Positions 50,927 through 61,432 are shown, counted from the first letter of the stretch. The stretch: 64,000 nucleotides of DNA from Desulfosarcina sp. (GCA_014237405.1 JABZFO010000048.1:1-64000), one strand, 5' to 3'. Made by a program: numbers and translations. Notes: generated from the letters alone by a model not told the origin.

Positions 50927-51208
50927 ATGTTGGTAAAAAGAGTGCTTATTCTGTTTTTTCTATCGATCCTTGTGCTTGGGTGTGCCGGATCTGCCAAGAA
51001 AATTAACAACCTGAATATCGGCATGACAAAGGCTGAAGTAATAGAGGTGATGGGGGAACCCAACTATACCAGCGGCGCAAATGATGTTGAGATTTTAAGC
51101 TACAAGCTGACATCTAATAGTCTTTATAGCGACAAGTATTTTGTTAGAATTAAAAAAGGTAAAGTTGATCGGTTTGGTCAACAGGGCAGTTTCGGATCCT
51201 TTTATTAA
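50927..51208 (+). CDS. Small SmpA/BamE-like lipoprotein
   Basis: A 93-residue lipoprotein with lipobox V-L-G-C near residue 18 and a G-M-T-K-A-E-V-I-E-V-M-G-E-P motif near 35, typical of the SmpA/OmlA (BamE-like) fold. Such proteins often support outer-membrane assembly, but small BamE-like lipoproteins also exist as stand-alone genes. ATG at 50927 has an AAGGAGG 6 bases away; the upstream frame is not used. The preceding 50616-50926 shows no gene. Confidence 0.8.
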   Translation: MLVKRVLILFFLSILVLGCAGSAKKINNLNIGMTKAEVIEVMGEPNYTSGANDVEILSYKLTSNSLYSDKYFVRIKKGKVDRFGQQGSFGSFY

Positions 51209-51304
51209 GCCTACGCTACATTTTTAGGTCTGATTCAAGCTTTATTGAGAGTAAATCACGGCACCGGCTACTGTCAAAACCTTGGATTTACGAAAGTAAA
51301 ATGC

Positions 51305-52291
51305 CTACCTTTTTAAAATAGATAATAAAATATCGGGTCGGTTTGTAGTAACGCCATCGACACCTATCTTAATGAGTTTCTTCATATTTGATTTAGAATC
51401 AGGTGTCCAAACAATTACCTTAATTCCCTCAGAGTGGGATTTTTCTACTATTTTTGAAGTTATGTTTTTATTATGGCCGGTTACATGTTTACAATTGGTT
51501 ATCCAGTATGTTCCACCCGCAGATTTTACCGCTTTTGGTATTGAATCAAATGTATCAATATCTATCCCGGCCATCCAAGGGGAAGCACCGGACTTATTCT
51601 TTTGGATAGTGTCGAAATCCTTTTTTGCAATGGTGACATAACCTGTTGGTACTTCTGACATAATACCCTGAAAATACATTAATGTTTTCCAATCAAAAGA
51701 TATAACAGTTACCCTTTCTGTGATATTTTCATCTTTGATTACCTTTGCAACTACGTTTGAAATTTCTTCAGGTGACTTTGTCTCTTCAGGCTTTAAAGGA
51801 GAAAACTTAAGTTCAATGAACAAATGCGTTTTGCCACCTGTTCGCTTTACTAACTGAATTACATCGCGTAGGGTCGGGATACGTTCCCCTTCTGCAGGTT
51901 TTTGATCTGGGTACTTTTTAGCATATCCTTTCCATCGGTTCAGTTTCCCAACATCATAAGATTGAATTTCTGATAGTGTTAATTCCTTAATAAGGTGTCT
52001 TTCTTTTATCCATTCTCCGTTAGTATCTCTTGTAGTTGCGGGATTTAATCTGGAATCGTGGTAAACAACGGCTTCATTGTCAGATGTAAGACGAATATCC
52101 AATTCGATAGTATCAACTCCTATATCCATAGCCTTTTTAAATCCTGCCAAAGTATTTTCCGGCAATAGCCCTGCCGCCCCTCTATGGCCAATGACGTTTA
52201 GATCGCCAGCTATAGTACTAATAATTGTAATGAATGAGAAAATGAAAGCAAACATAAGGAATGTTTTCCCGCCTAATATTTTGATGTTCAT
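51305..52291 (-). CDS. Exported glycerophosphodiester phosphodiesterase
   Basis: A 328-residue protein with an N-terminal signal segment (about residues 9-27) and the GDPD barrel: I-G-H-R-G-A near 36, E-N-T-L-A-G-F, E-L-D-I-R near 65, Y-H-D near 78, and the closing D-G-V-T-T-N-R-P. It should act in the periplasm. AGGAGG lies 5 bases before the ATG. Composition is more AT-rich than the flanking GDPD at 12716, so the two are not recent duplicates. Confidence 0.88.
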   Translation of the reverse strand: MNIKILGGKTFLMFAFIFSFITIISTIAGDLNVIGHRGAAGLLPENTLAGFKKAMDIGVDTIELDIRLTSDNEAVVYHDSRLNPATTRDTNGEWIKERHLIKELTLSEIQSYDVGKLNRWKGYAKKYPDQKPAEGERIPTLRDVIQLVKRTGGKTHLFIELKFSPLKPEETKSPEEISNVVAKVIKDENITERVTVISFDWKTLMYFQGIMSEVPTGYVTIAKKDFDTIQKNKSGASPWMAGIDIDTFDSIPKAVKSAGGTYWITNCKHVTGHNKNITSKIVEKSHSEGIKVIVWTPDSKSNMKKLIKIGVDGVTTNRPDILLSILKR

Positions 52292-52362
52292 AATTGCCTC
52301 CTTCTCGATCGTAAACCTATTGTTGCGAGCGACAGCACTCTAAAGAGAAAACCTTGTGGTGA

Positions 52363-53361
52363 TCACCCCTTTCGAGCAATTTCTTCAAGAATGTGGCGAT
52401 ACAATCTGTAATGGGCGAACGGAACGTTACTGCGTGGCCTGTCATCGAGGCAGGGAAGGTAATGACCGCTTTCAAGCAGAGCTGGCACCGTTTCCTCCAC
52501 AGCCTTTCGCACGGCCGCCTTATCCCGGGCCAATGCAGTTGAGTCAATCCCGCCGATCAGGGCGACTCCAGATCCGAATTGACGACGAAGTTTGGGGTAT
52601 TCCATGCCAGCACTGCGGATGTTGCTTATCCAGAGGCCGTTGATGCCAGCATCGATGAGAGAAGGTAAGAGCGAAGTTAAGTCACCTCCTGTGGTGCAAA
52701 GAATACGAAGAGGAACACGATACTTCTTTAAGAGATCAATGACTTTCTTGTAGCCTGGTATGGCGAAGCGCTCAAACATTGCAGGAGAAATCACGGGTGC
52801 AATGTTGGATGCAATGGGTTCATAAAATGAGGCATAGTCGATCGACACTTTTGAAAGCACCCTCTCAAGGCAGTCACAGTAAAAATTTGTGGTCCTTTTA
52901 AAAAGGTCCTCCACCACCTGCGGCTTTTTAATAAGTGCAAAGCAAGCAGATAGCAGAGAGTCCCAATCTCCCACACCCAACATCTGCAAAAGACCGCCCC
53001 CCGAGGCATCCACATAAAGGACTCGGCCTTCCCGGTGAAGGCGTTCGCATTTTTTTACAAAGCCCCTTGCATACCGTGATGGTTGGTCAGGGTTGTAATG
53101 TCGTTTGAAAGAGGACTGGTCGTAGAGGAGGCCCGGTGCTTTTTGGTAAAAGGGGTAGCTGCGCAACATAAGTCCGACGGAATGATGCGCCTCCAGATTG
53201 AAATGCTTCGAAACGGACTTCTGTCGAGGAAATCCCTCCTGGTACCATCGCCTGAGTGTGTCTTCGTCGGGCTCAAGGTCGAAAAACGGAAACCTGTCAG
53301 TGTCATCACCCAAAAGGGTCCCCAAAAATCTTTGTCTCTGGGTAATTCCACCCATTATCAT
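52363..53361 (-). CDS. Uroporphyrinogen-decarboxylase-family methyltransferase-like protein
   Basis: A 332-residue URO-D-fold protein (T-Q-R-Q-R-F-L-G-T-L near residue 6, F-F-D-L-E near 25, D-A-S-G-G near 118, I-G-G-I-D near 275). In anaerobes such proteins are often corrinoid- or coenzyme M-type methyltransferases rather than haem enzymes. Cysteines near 216 and 310 could bind zinc, but the exact ligand set is unclear. No corrinoid protein gene is adjacent. The start M-I-M-G-G has two candidate Mets. Confidence 0.75.
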   Translation of the reverse strand: MIMGGITQRQRFLGTLLGDDTDRFPFFDLEPDEDTLRRWYQEGFPRQKSVSKHFNLEAHHSVGLMLRSYPFYQKAPGLLYDQSSFKRHYNPDQPSRYARGFVKKCERLHREGRVLYVDASGGGLLQMLGVGDWDSLLSACFALIKKPQVVEDLFKRTTNFYCDCLERVLSKVSIDYASFYEPIASNIAPVISPAMFERFAIPGYKKVIDLLKKYRVPLRILCTTGGDLTSLLPSLIDAGINGLWISNIRSAGMEYPKLRRQFGSGVALIGGIDSTALARDKAAVRKAVEETVPALLESGHYLPCLDDRPRSNVPFAHYRLYRHILEEIARKG

Positions 53362-53466
53362 CCCCGGTTGTTGCTCAAAGAATTGAGGGAGAATCGGACA
53401 AATTCGAATCGAAATAAGAATACTAAACCGGTGGACCCTGTGGAACCCCCCCGTATCAACAAGCGG

Positions 53467-55161
53467 TCAGGTCATCATATAAAATCCGATGGTTACATCA
53501 CAGGCGTCTTGGCTCGCAAACTGGCAGCCGATGGTTTCTTGGGCCACTGACCGCACCACGACCTCCTTTTGAATGACCGAACTGGCCGTGTTGTCCAGGG
53601 TGAACTTGACCCGGAACCGGTCATCGACGCGCACGTCCTGCTTGCCGAATACCTTGAATCCGATCCCATGGCGGGAGATGTTGTTGACCAGGATTCTTCC
53701 CCAGTCATCCGATTTCATGGCAATGCGATCACCCCGGCCGCGGATGAACACGCCGTCCAAATTGACTATTTTGCGGTGCTCCCGGCGAAGTTCGATCTTA
53801 ATGTACATTTCATTGCCGCAGGCGCAGGTCGCCTTCAACCGGGTGCCTATGGTCCGGATTTCTGAAATGTCCAGCAGTTTTTGGCTGTTGCAGTGTTTGC
53901 AGGCGATATTGGCCGTCTTCCCGTCCTTGAGCAGTGCCGTGCTCAGCAGGTCCGGGTCATCGGGTTCCCCTTCCTCGAAACGCCAGTGCGCTTTTTCCTC
54001 GCCTGCCGCGCTGGTGTCGTTATTGATGATCTCGATGGGCCCCTCGTACTCCTGAAGGTTGTCGCTGCCGGTTTGAAGCCCAGGTACAACGAACTGCAGG
54101 ATGGTTTCGCGAATCTTGGCCGGTGCCTTCTCGACCTGTCGCCGGAGCAGTGCATTGACGATGGTGCCGCCGACGCATTGGATCAGGCTCTGGGTTTCCC
54201 GGGACCACGCGACCGGTTGCTTGACGGCATCGCAGCCGATTATGCCCAGCAGGTAGCGGCCGTAAAACAGCGTGGCGAACAGGAACGATTTGACTCCCGG
54301 GGCATGGAATTCATCGTGGGCTGCGCGGTCTACCGGTGCAAGCGTGTTGATATTCGAAACGGTGACGGTGCTACGCTTTTTCACCTGGCCCAACATGCTG
54401 GAAAAAGCATCTACGGGGGCGCCCTTCAGCGCCGGCGCCGGGGATTCTATTCCGTCGCTGAGCCATTCGTGAGTGATGGAAAGGCGGGTCTTACGATCGT
54501 GAAACAGGCAAACGTAGACACGGTCAGCTCCCGAGACCAATCCCACTTTTTCCAGAGAGTAGATAATGATTTCGTCGATGTCGGCCGTAGACCAGACGGA
54601 AAGGTCATCGATGATGGAAAACAGCAGGTTGACAAAGTACTCTTTGAGCTGCAGGGCTTCCAGTGCCTGTCGGTAGGGAGTGATGTCCTCCACGGCCAAC
54701 AGCATTCCGGGCAGATGCTGTTCCGGCATTTCCACCGGTTGGGCATTTACCCGTGCCGACCATATGGCCCCGTCCTTTGTCTTGAGTTTGATTTCAAAGG
54801 GCTGTTTCCGGGCGCCGGCAAAGATTCGACTGCGATTAATGTAAAAAACGGCCTGGTCTTCCGGGGCGATGAACAGGCTGATGGGTTTTTTCAGTAAATA
54901 GGATTTATCTGCACCGAGCATATCGACGGCGCGCGTGTTGACGCCGTCGATGAGACCGGACTTGTCCAGCGAAATCAGGCCGGTGGTCGATGCTTTCAAC
55001 AACCGGGAGCAGTCTGTCAGATTCTTTTTGAGCAGCTCCCGTTCGCTGGTGAGGGCGTTGTTGAAATTTTCCAGCTCGGTGTTGCGGTGGGTCAACTCCT
55101 CAATCTTGTACCGTAGTTGTTCGGACGGGACATGGTCGGTTTGATGATCGTCTCTGGTCAT
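53467..55161 (-). CDS. PAS-GAF-PilZ sensory protein
   Basis: A 564-residue cytoplasmic protein: N-terminal coiled coil (about 10-50), PAS domain (about 50-170, with K-T-K-D-G-A-I-W), a GAF-like region (about 185-340), a C-K-H-C / C-A-C-G zinc-ribbon-like segment near 425-450, and a C-terminal PilZ-type domain (about 460-560) that may bind c-di-GMP. The canonical R-x-x-x-R of PilZ is seen only partly. Regulatory output is unknown. It is the last gene of the serS operon, 20 bases after the TPR gene. Confidence 0.8.
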   Translation of the reverse strand: MTRDDHQTDHVPSEQLRYKIEELTHRNTELENFNNALTSERELLKKNLTDCSRLLKASTTGLISLDKSGLIDGVNTRAVDMLGADKSYLLKKPISLFIAPEDQAVFYINRSRIFAGARKQPFEIKLKTKDGAIWSARVNAQPVEMPEQHLPGMLLAVEDITPYRQALEALQLKEYFVNLLFSIIDDLSVWSTADIDEIIIYSLEKVGLVSGADRVYVCLFHDRKTRLSITHEWLSDGIESPAPALKGAPVDAFSSMLGQVKKRSTVTVSNINTLAPVDRAAHDEFHAPGVKSFLFATLFYGRYLLGIIGCDAVKQPVAWSRETQSLIQCVGGTIVNALLRRQVEKAPAKIRETILQFVVPGLQTGSDNLQEYEGPIEIINNDTSAAGEEKAHWRFEEGEPDDPDLLSTALLKDGKTANIACKHCNSQKLLDISEIRTIGTRLKATCACGNEMYIKIELRREHRKIVNLDGVFIRGRGDRIAMKSDDWGRILVNNISRHGIGFKVFGKQDVRVDDRFRVKFTLDNTASSVIQKEVVVRSVAQETIGCQFASQDACDVTIGFYMMT

Positions 55162-55180
55162 GGCGTTCTCTTAAGGGCCC

Positions 55181-55948
55181 TTACTGGTAGATCTTTTTCA
55201 GTTCTTCGGATGCCTCGACGGCCAGATCTGAATCTTCAGTATATTCGATAGCCCCCTTCAATGCCAGTATGGCATTGTTGTAATCCCCCAGCAGGCGGTA
55301 GGTTTTTCCCAGCTCCAATAGCAGGCTCGGATTCTTAGGATAACTTTTCGCAGCCTCTTCGAACAGGGAAAGCGCGGCGTGCAGTCGGCCTGTGGCCAGG
55401 TAGGTTCTGCCTAAATTCAACTGGGCGATAAAAAAGTCCGGCTGGAGTTTCAGCGCCTCTTTCAAATAATCTTGGGCCTTGTTATATTTTCCCTTGTTGT
55501 AGTAGGCCCAGCCCAGGTTGGCCAACGGGAAGTGAGGGGTGGCGTAGAGCATGTCTCCAGTCACATCTTCCAGCATGGGGATGGCCTTGTCCCATTCTTT
55601 CTGGACCATATAGGCGCTGCCCAGGTTATTCTTGGCCAGGGAGTAGTCAGGTTTCAGTTGCACCGCTTTTTCAAAATGCACTACTGCCAGATCGATCTTC
55701 TCTTTGGCCATATAGACCAGACCCAGATCGTTATGCAGGATGGGGTCGTCCGCATTCAGCTTTTCCGCTTTGAGCAGTTCTCCCAGGGCTGCAGTATAAT
55801 TTCCTTCGCTGATATAGGCCTCGCCCAGGTTTCTGGCCGCACTGGCCCTTTTTTTATCCTGGGGGGATACCCCCGTGGTGACGCATGCTGAAAACAGCAG
55901 CATAGCAAAAAGCAAAGAAAGTATCGCCTTCGGTCGCCAACGTGTCAT
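55181..55948 (-). CDS. TPR lipoprotein, PilF/PilW-like
   Basis: A 255-residue protein with a signal and lipobox F-S-A-C near residue 21, followed by about six TPR units (N-L-G-E-A-Y, N-D-L-G-L-V-Y-M, N-N-L-G-S-A-Y, N-L-G-W-A-Y-Y, N-L-G-R-T-Y, L-G-K-T-Y). The order resembles PilF/PilW, which helps assemble the type IV pilus secretin, though no pilus genes are nearby. It sits between the LysM protein and the PAS protein in one operon. Confidence 0.85.
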   Translation of the reverse strand: MTRWRPKAILSLLFAMLLFSACVTTGVSPQDKKRASAARNLGEAYISEGNYTAALGELLKAEKLNADDPILHNDLGLVYMAKEKIDLAVVHFEKAVQLKPDYSLAKNNLGSAYMVQKEWDKAIPMLEDVTGDMLYATPHFPLANLGWAYYNKGKYNKAQDYLKEALKLQPDFFIAQLNLGRTYLATGRLHAALSLFEEAAKSYPKNPSLLLELGKTYRLLGDYNNAILALKGAIEYTEDSDLAVEASEELKKIYQ

Positions 55949-56015
55949 GGATCATTCTCCTTGTAATGAGTGTGTCCAGGATTTACTCATCCATACTAAC
56001 GATCATTCGATACGA

Positions 56016-57551
56016 CTATCCTCGGGAGCTGCCTTCGATTCGGACCAGCCGGATGCCCCGGTCCCGGATAAAGACTTCAATCAATTCGGGAATCTGCATA
56101 TCAGTGAACAGTCGATTTTCTCTGCTGCTCGTCGGAATAAGCATGCCGTTGATGGTAATGGCCGTGTTGAATTCAGCGGATCGGTTCGCCCCATAAAAAA
56201 CGGGGGACGCGGTATAGGCCATACCAGCGGCTTCCATCAGGCGCTGAATAATTTCCACCGGTCCGGCGTCCACATTGATCTGCAGGATCTCAAGCCCTGT
56301 ATCCCTGATGGCTTTCACTGCATCGCCGTAAAGGTCACCGAAATCGATAAGAATTTCCTTTCCGTTGCCGAAAGAGAGCAGGTTGGATAGGGCCTGGACC
56401 TGGATCCCGGCGTAGGGGAAGCTGATGCTGGTGTTGGGTGAGTAGTGAAATCCCATAGATTCTGCAAACGATTCGAGGAGTGCCTTCTGGCTGGTGCCGT
56501 CGATGCTGGCAAAATCTGCCGCCGCGTCCGTGGGAAGCGGCGGTAGTGTTGCCTCGGGTGCTCCGGTCAGGATTTCCTTGATGACAATATCGTTCTGGTC
56601 CAAATAGCGGACAATGGCGTCATGGGTTCGCTGGGAGGCGGACATGATGGGGGTGATGCAGGTGTGGCGGGGAACGAGGCCATCGGCAGAGGGTTCGGTG
56701 CGGATCCATTTGGCGCTGACGCTGATGCTTACCCCCTCATCGTCAAAGGCCAGTTGGTTGGTGGTTGCTTCACCCGAAAAGGCCGCAAAGATGGCTTCCA
56801 GAATGTCCCAGGATGAAGCGTTGTCGGATACCTTCACCACCTTGACATTGTTCCAGTAAGATTGAATCAGTGGCAGATCCACATTCATCACCCGGTCATG
56901 GGTGGTTAGAATCACCTTGGACCTGTTTTGAAGGTCGATCATGGGGTGACGGGAAAGGTCCAGCTCGAAATCTTTTCCCTGTTTCATGGGAAAAAAATAG
57001 GTCCCCTTGTCCAGCAGGTGACCGCCGATGACCGATGCGGCTTCGGCAGCCGGGCCGGTGTTGCCCGTTTCCGGCAGATGGGTGACCATCTCCGGTGCGG
57101 CGGCAACGGCGGGCCGGGGTTGGGGTGCATCGGTCTCAGCCTCGGTGGTACCCGCCATCTTTTCGACCAGATCCCCCGCTTCATCGAACAGGGTGCTGTA
57201 CCAGCTCTGTTCTCTCATGGAAGGATCGGGCATGTAGATTTTCTGACCGGCGTAAATCCGGTTGATATCCTTGATGTGTGGATTGACGGCCTTGAACAGC
57301 TTCACTCCCTGACTATAGGTGGTGTTTCCGAATCGGCCGCCGAACCGGTTGGCAATAAGCCTGGAGACGGTGTCGCCCCGCTGGATGGTGTAGGTCCGGG
57401 TATGTTTTTTAATCATCTCCTTGGGGTTGGTGATCATGACGAAGGGGATGGTGACTACGCCGGAGGATTGGCCCGGCAGGTTGCCCTGGGTCAGTTTTTT
57501 CAGCGGAATATCCACCACCTGTCCGGGGCGGATGCGGTCGATGTCTTTCAC
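56016..57551 (-). CDS. LysM-domain protein, 3' part of broken gene
   Basis: A 511-residue frame with a LysM domain near residues 54-102 (Y-T-I-Q-R-G-D-T-V-S-R-L-I, I-Y-A-G-Q-K-I-Y-M-P) and a preceding half LysM (D-I-D-R-I-R-P-G-Q). The remaining 380 residues form an unrecognised envelope domain. The gene's N-terminus is at 57575-57724 in another frame; about 35 residues that should connect the two are missing near 57570-57582. The ATG given is internal. Peptidoglycan binding is expected in the periplasm. Confidence 0.75.
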   Translation of the reverse strand: MKDIDRIRPGQVVDIPLKKLTQGNLPGQSSGVVTIPFVMITNPKEMIKKHTRTYTIQRGDTVSRLIANRFGGRFGNTTYSQGVKLFKAVNPHIKDINRIYAGQKIYMPDPSMREQSWYSTLFDEAGDLVEKMAGTTEAETDAPQPRPAVAAAPEMVTHLPETGNTGPAAEAASVIGGHLLDKGTYFFPMKQGKDFELDLSRHPMIDLQNRSKVILTTHDRVMNVDLPLIQSYWNNVKVVKVSDNASSWDILEAIFAAFSGEATTNQLAFDDEGVSISVSAKWIRTEPSADGLVPRHTCITPIMSASQRTHDAIVRYLDQNDIVIKEILTGAPEATLPPLPTDAAADFASIDGTSQKALLESFAESMGFHYSPNTSISFPYAGIQVQALSNLLSFGNGKEILIDFGDLYGDAVKAIRDTGLEILQINVDAGPVEIIQRLMEAAGMAYTASPVFYGANRSAEFNTAITINGMLIPTSSRENRLFTDMQIPELIEVFIRDRGIRLVRIEGSSRG

Positions 57552-57574
57552 ATGGGGGTTGAGGCGCTGGAAAA

Positions 57575-57724
57575 TCAGCCGCGGTCGTAGCGCACCACGT
57601 AGTTCTTGTAGAGCATGGCGCCATGGGTGTCTGCCGTCAGGACGAGCGGGATAAACGCCAGCACCGGCAAAAGAATCCAGCGGGTAAGTGGGCGTATAAG
57701 AATGTCTATATATTTTATTGCCAT
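57575..57724 (-). pseudogene. LysM-domain protein, 5' fragment with signal peptide
   Basis: Forty-nine residues beginning M-A-I-K-Y-I-D with a signal sequence (about residues 13-31) and ending K-N-Y-V-V-R-Y-D-R-G before a stop. I recall similar anaerobe proteins continuing past this point into the first LysM half. It therefore belongs with 56016-57551. The start at 57724 is preferred over the earlier in-frame Met at 57784. Confidence 0.6.
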
Positions 57725-57804
57725 GGCCGTTTGCCTGTCTTTTTCGTTGGGTTTCCGGGTCGGATGGTCGATCCCCTTTTCCACCGGAAACCGGTGTGGG
57801 CCGT

Positions 57805-59223
57805 TCAGTTCCTTTTCCTTAATCCGAGTTCCGCAGCGATCTGTCCGGAGACGGCTTTTACAAAGGCGGTAAACGCCTCCTTATCCAGCGGTTTGCCCGG
57901 TGCCGGCACCTGCTCCAGATCTTTTGGATGAACATAGCGTGGCTGATTGACCAGTGCCGGGTTTGGTGAGACGGCAAATCCGTCCGGGAAGCTGTTCTGA
58001 AAATACATGTCCTGAAATCCAGAAAACTTGAGGGCGTGGGCCGTGGAATCCACGATGGCCGTCTCATTGGATGTCACAAAACCTTTGCTGAGGGCCACGT
58101 GCAGCCCGGCCAGCGACTCGCCGCCGTGGGTGCAGGCGATATGGCCGTTGCGGTTGGCTGTCAGTTGCCAGTCCATGATGGCCTGTTCGGACACCTCCAC
58201 GAAAAAGACCCGGGGCCGGCCGGCAGCCTGGTTGTAGCGATCCACCAGGTGGATCACCCGGGGCATGGAAACCGGGTTGCCGATCATGGCGGCCTGGGCC
58301 ACACTGGGTTTGACGGTCATGGGCACAAACTGGCGTTTACCCTCCTCGGGCTGGCTGTAGTATTGATAGACCGGGTTGGCATGCGCGGACTGCACGCCGA
58401 CAATCTTGGGTAGGGTATCGATGACGCCTACAGCGAAGAACTTGAGAAATCCATTCATCACGGCCGTGATGTTTCCGGCGTTGCCGATGGGCACCACCAC
58501 CACTTTGTTGGCCATGGCATAGTCAAAATCCTGCGCGATCTCATAGGAATAGGACTCCTGCCCCAGGATGCGCCAGGCGTTTTTGGAGTTGAGCAGGGCT
58601 ACGTTATACTGCTCGGAAAGTGCTTCGACGACCTTCATACAGTCATCGAATACTGATTTGACGTGAGGCTTGAGATAGGCGGCATAGAGGGCGGCGGCGG
58701 CGCTGGTGTCCCCGGTAGAGGCGCAAATGGAGAGCACTTGGTCGACCAGCCCCTGCTGAATGAGAAAATTGATGTAGCTCAGGGCGCTGGCCATGCCTCG
58801 GTCCTTGAAGGAGGCGCTGGGGTTCTGGCCGTCGTTCTTATAGAAAAAGCGGATGCCCGCCTTTTCCTGGAGGATGCCGTTGGCTTCCACCACGGGGGTG
58901 TGGCCCTCTCCCAGATAAACCACCGAATCCAGGGGGATCACGGGGCCGATGAACTCGTGGTAGCGGTAAATACCCTTAAGGGCCGGGATCTTGAGCATGC
59001 GCCGGTAGTCGAAAATCCGCTGCCAGGTCTCGCCGCCGATGGCCTTGTGTCGTTCGAACCGGCGGTCGTGGAGGAGCAGCACGCTGCCGCAGTCCGGACA
59101 GGTGTACAGCAGCGATTCGATGCTGTGTTCGGCATGGCAGCTCAGGCATCGGTAGATCAGTTCGCCGCCGGGTTCCGGGATCAGGTGAGATCGGATCTCT
59201 TCCGGGAATTGGTCGAGCCTCAC
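57805..59223 (-). CDS. thrC: Threonine synthase, with internal deletion
   Basis: A 472-residue PLP enzyme making threonine from O-phosphohomoserine. An N-terminal Cys4 zinc-ribbon-like motif (C-L-S-C...C-P-D-C near 28-46), F-K-D-R-G-M-A near 140 (PLP Lys) and [10 protein letters not shown] near 166 are present. After L-K-P-H-V-K-S (near 185) the text jumps to V-F-D-D-C-M-K, whereas the family has about 30 residues between, including the L-L-P and Q-P-L-G segments. The loss near 58646-58658 is in frame. The ATG overlaps the serS stop by 4 bases. Confidence 0.9.
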   Translation of the reverse strand: MRLDQFPEEIRSHLIPEPGGELIYRCLSCHAEHSIESLLYTCPDCGSVLLLHDRRFERHKAIGGETWQRIFDYRRMLKIPALKGIYRYHEFIGPVIPLDSVVYLGEGHTPVVEANGILQEKAGIRFFYKNDGQNPSASFKDRGMASALSYINFLIQQGLVDQVLSICASTGDTSAAAALYAAYLKPHVKSVFDDCMKVVEALSEQYNVALLNSKNAWRILGQESYSYEIAQDFDYAMANKVVVVPIGNAGNITAVMNGFLKFFAVGVIDTLPKIVGVQSAHANPVYQYYSQPEEGKRQFVPMTVKPSVAQAAMIGNPVSMPRVIHLVDRYNQAAGRPRVFFVEVSEQAIMDWQLTANRNGHIACTHGGESLAGLHVALSKGFVTSNETAIVDSTAHALKFSGFQDMYFQNSFPDGFAVSPNPALVNQPRYVHPKDLEQVPAPGKPLDKEAFTAFVKAVSGQIAAELGLRKRN

Positions 59224-60494
59224 GAGGTAATCTTTTCCGTTCCGCCCATGTACGATCTGAGCGCTTCGGGGATGACGACAGTGCCGTCCTCCTGTTGATA
59301 GTTCTCAAGCAGGGCCGCCAACGTTCTGCCCACAGCCAGCCCGCTGCCGTTCAAAGTATGGACCAGCCGGGTGCCTTTTTTGCCCTTTTTCTTAAACCGG
59401 ATGTTGGCCCGACGGGCCTGGAAATCCTCGAAGTTGCTGCACGAGGAGATCTCCCGATAGACGCCCTGGGCAGGCATCCACACTTCGATGTCATAGGTTT
59501 TGGCTGCGGAAAAGCCGATATCGCCCGTGCACAGGGTGATCACCCGGTAGGGCAGTTCAAGGCGGCGAAGCACGGTTTCCGCATTGTCTAGGAGTGATTC
59601 CAGTTCGTCATAGGAGGTTTCCGGCCGGGTGAATTTGACCAGCTCCACCTTGTTGAACTGGTGCTGGCGGATCAGCCCCCGGGTGTCTTTGCCGTAGGAG
59701 CCGGCCTCGGAGCGAAAGCAGGGGGTGTAGGCCGTGTAGCAGATCGGCAGCTGGGATTCGCCCAGAATCTCCTCCTGGTAGATGTTGGTGACCGGGACTT
59801 CTGCCGTGGGGATGAGAAAATAGTCCAAGCCTTCCAGCTTGAACAGGTCCGCCTCAAACTTAGGCAGTTGGCCGGTGCCGGTCATGGACTTCCGGTTGAC
59901 GATAAATGGCGGAAGCACCTCTTCATACCCGTGTTCGATGGTGTGCAGGTCCAGCATGAAGTTGATCAGCGCCCGCTCCAGGCGGGCACCCGCGCCAAAA
60001 TAGAGGGGAAACCGCGCGCCTGCGATTTTAGCGGCGCGGGTGAAATCCAGGATGCCCAGATTCTCACCAATGGTCCAGTGGGGCAGGGGGGAATAGGAAA
60101 AGGCGGTGGGCTCACCAACCGTTTTGACCACGGGGTTGTCTGTCTCGTCTTTTCCCACCGGCACGGTTTTGTGGGGGATGTTGGGCATGGCCATGAGCAT
60201 CTCACCGATGGCCGATTCACTTTCTCCTAAGTCTTTTTCCAGGTTCTTGATGGTTGCGGATACGTCCCGCATTTTTTCGATGATGGCATCGGCGTTCTCC
60301 CCGCTGCGTTTCATTCGGGCGACTTGGTCTGAAACGGTATTGCGCTGGCGCCGTAGTTCCTCCAACTCGAAAAGGATGGTTTTCCGCCGGGTGTCTTGGG
60401 CCTGAAACGCCTCCCAGTCAATTGCGGTTCCACGGTTTTGCATGGCTGTTTTGATCAGTTCCAAATTTTCTCTGACGAGCTTGATTTCCAGCAT
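59220..60494 (-). CDS. serS: Seryl-tRNA synthetase
   Basis: A 424-residue class II synthetase charging tRNA-Ser. N-terminal coiled-coil arm (about 30-100), motif 2 C-F-R-S-E-A-G near 265 and motif 3 G-S-G-L-A-V-G-R-T near 380. Length matches the family (about 425) with no lesion. The ATG at 60494 starts the family's [10 protein letters not shown]. First gene of a five-gene minus operon with thrC, the LysM, TPR and PAS genes. Confidence 0.96.
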   Translation of the reverse strand: MLEIKLVRENLELIKTAMQNRGTAIDWEAFQAQDTRRKTILFELEELRRQRNTVSDQVARMKRSGENADAIIEKMRDVSATIKNLEKDLGESESAIGEMLMAMPNIPHKTVPVGKDETDNPVVKTVGEPTAFSYSPLPHWTIGENLGILDFTRAAKIAGARFPLYFGAGARLERALINFMLDLHTIEHGYEEVLPPFIVNRKSMTGTGQLPKFEADLFKLEGLDYFLIPTAEVPVTNIYQEEILGESQLPICYTAYTPCFRSEAGSYGKDTRGLIRQHQFNKVELVKFTRPETSYDELESLLDNAETVLRRLELPYRVITLCTGDIGFSAAKTYDIEVWMPAQGVYREISSCSNFEDFQARRANIRFKKKGKKGTRLVHTLNGSGLAVGRTLAALLENYQQEDGTVVIPEALRSYMGGTEKITS

Positions 60495-60750
60495 AATTGT
60501 CCTTATATTCCAAAATCGTGTTGTAAACGGGGCCAACCATCGGATTGAAGGCAGTGGTGTCAGTTCGTTTTGGGGTGGTGAACGGCTATACCGATGAAAG
60601 GCGAACACCGAAGGCAAAATCAGCCGAAACTTTATCCCAAGTGGTCCAATTAGTCAATAATGATTGCCGGTTGAACCGCGACAGCGAGGGTATCCCACTC
60701 CGCTTGCGACGGGGGATGCGAGTGAGCTGAAAATCGGTAGTTTTCTTACG

Positions 60751-60788
60751 GTGAACCCTCCCCGTGGCTTGCCGCGGGGAGGGTTCAC
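60751..60788. repeat. Perfect 14-bp palindromic element
   Basis: GTGAACCCTCCCCG and its exact reverse complement, separated by 10 bases. No T-run follows, so it is not a clear terminator. Upstream, CCACTCCGCTTGCGACGGGG (60696-60715) looks like part of the same kind of REP-type sequence. The gap 60495-60844 holds no gene; a 6S RNA was considered but not supported. Confidence 0.7.
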
Positions 60789-60844
60789 TGATTTAAGACG
60801 CGGTGTTTCGACCAGAGGCAAATAACCGAAAGGTGGAAATGGCA

Positions 60845-61432
60845 ATGGATGAAGTCCGGGAAAAAAAGCAGGAAATCAGAAATGAAATATCGACCTTTAT
60901 TAATTCGCTTTCCAGCGAGGTGCTTGAAGAGAATACACGCATTATCGAGAACCGGCTTTTTGAGTTCGCCAACTTACTCGAGTCCAAGATTGTCATGCTT
61001 TATGTGAATGCCGAAAACGAAGTGGCCACCGATACTATTATCAAGCGTGCCTACGAATTCAACAAAATCGTGGTGCTGCCCGCTTTTAACACAGCAAAGT
61101 CCACCATGAAACTGATGAAGGTGGACAACCCGGACAAGGATCTGGTTGCCGGCCCGCGTGGGATTCTCGAACCGAACCCGGCCAAATGCAAGGCGGTTCC
61201 CTTGGACTGTATCGATATCGCCATCGTTCCCGGCATTGCCATGGATGAAAAGGGCGGACGGATCGGCTCCGGAGACGGCTACTACGACCGGATCATCCCG
61301 GATCTGCCCATGACCACCCGCAAAGTGGGGCTGGTGTTCGAGGGGCAGTTGATTCCCCAGGTGCCCATGGAATTCCACGACAAGCATGTGGACATTATCA
61401 TCACCGAAAAACGGGTAATCTATAAGATTTGA
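60845..61432 (+). CDS. 5-formyltetrahydrofolate cyclo-ligase
   Basis: A 195-residue protein of the YgfA/MTHFS family, which converts 5-formyl-THF to 5,10-methenyl-THF with ATP. Motifs: K-K-Q-E-I-R near residue 6, V-P-G-I-A-M-D near 131 (a form of V-P-G-x-A-F-D), and the P-loop-like R-I-G-S-G-D-G-Y-Y-D-R near 143. The ATG at 60845 lies 8 bases after AGGTGG; two earlier Mets are possible. Confidence 0.9.
   Translation: MDEVREKKQEIRNEISTFINSLSSEVLEENTRIIENRLFEFANLLESKIVMLYVNAENEVATDTIIKRAYEFNKIVVLPAFNTAKSTMKLMKVDNPDKDLVAGPRGILEPNPAKCKAVPLDCIDIAIVPGIAMDEKGGRIGSGDGYYDRIIPDLPMTTRKVGLVFEGQLIPQVPMEFHDKHVDIIITEKRVIYKI

Noticed and set aside
60620-60800. 6S RNA gene next to the formyl-THF cyclo-ligase
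   Set aside because: Location fits gammaproteobacteria, but the sequence shows only REP-like palindromes and no 6S-like open-bulge structure that I can trace.
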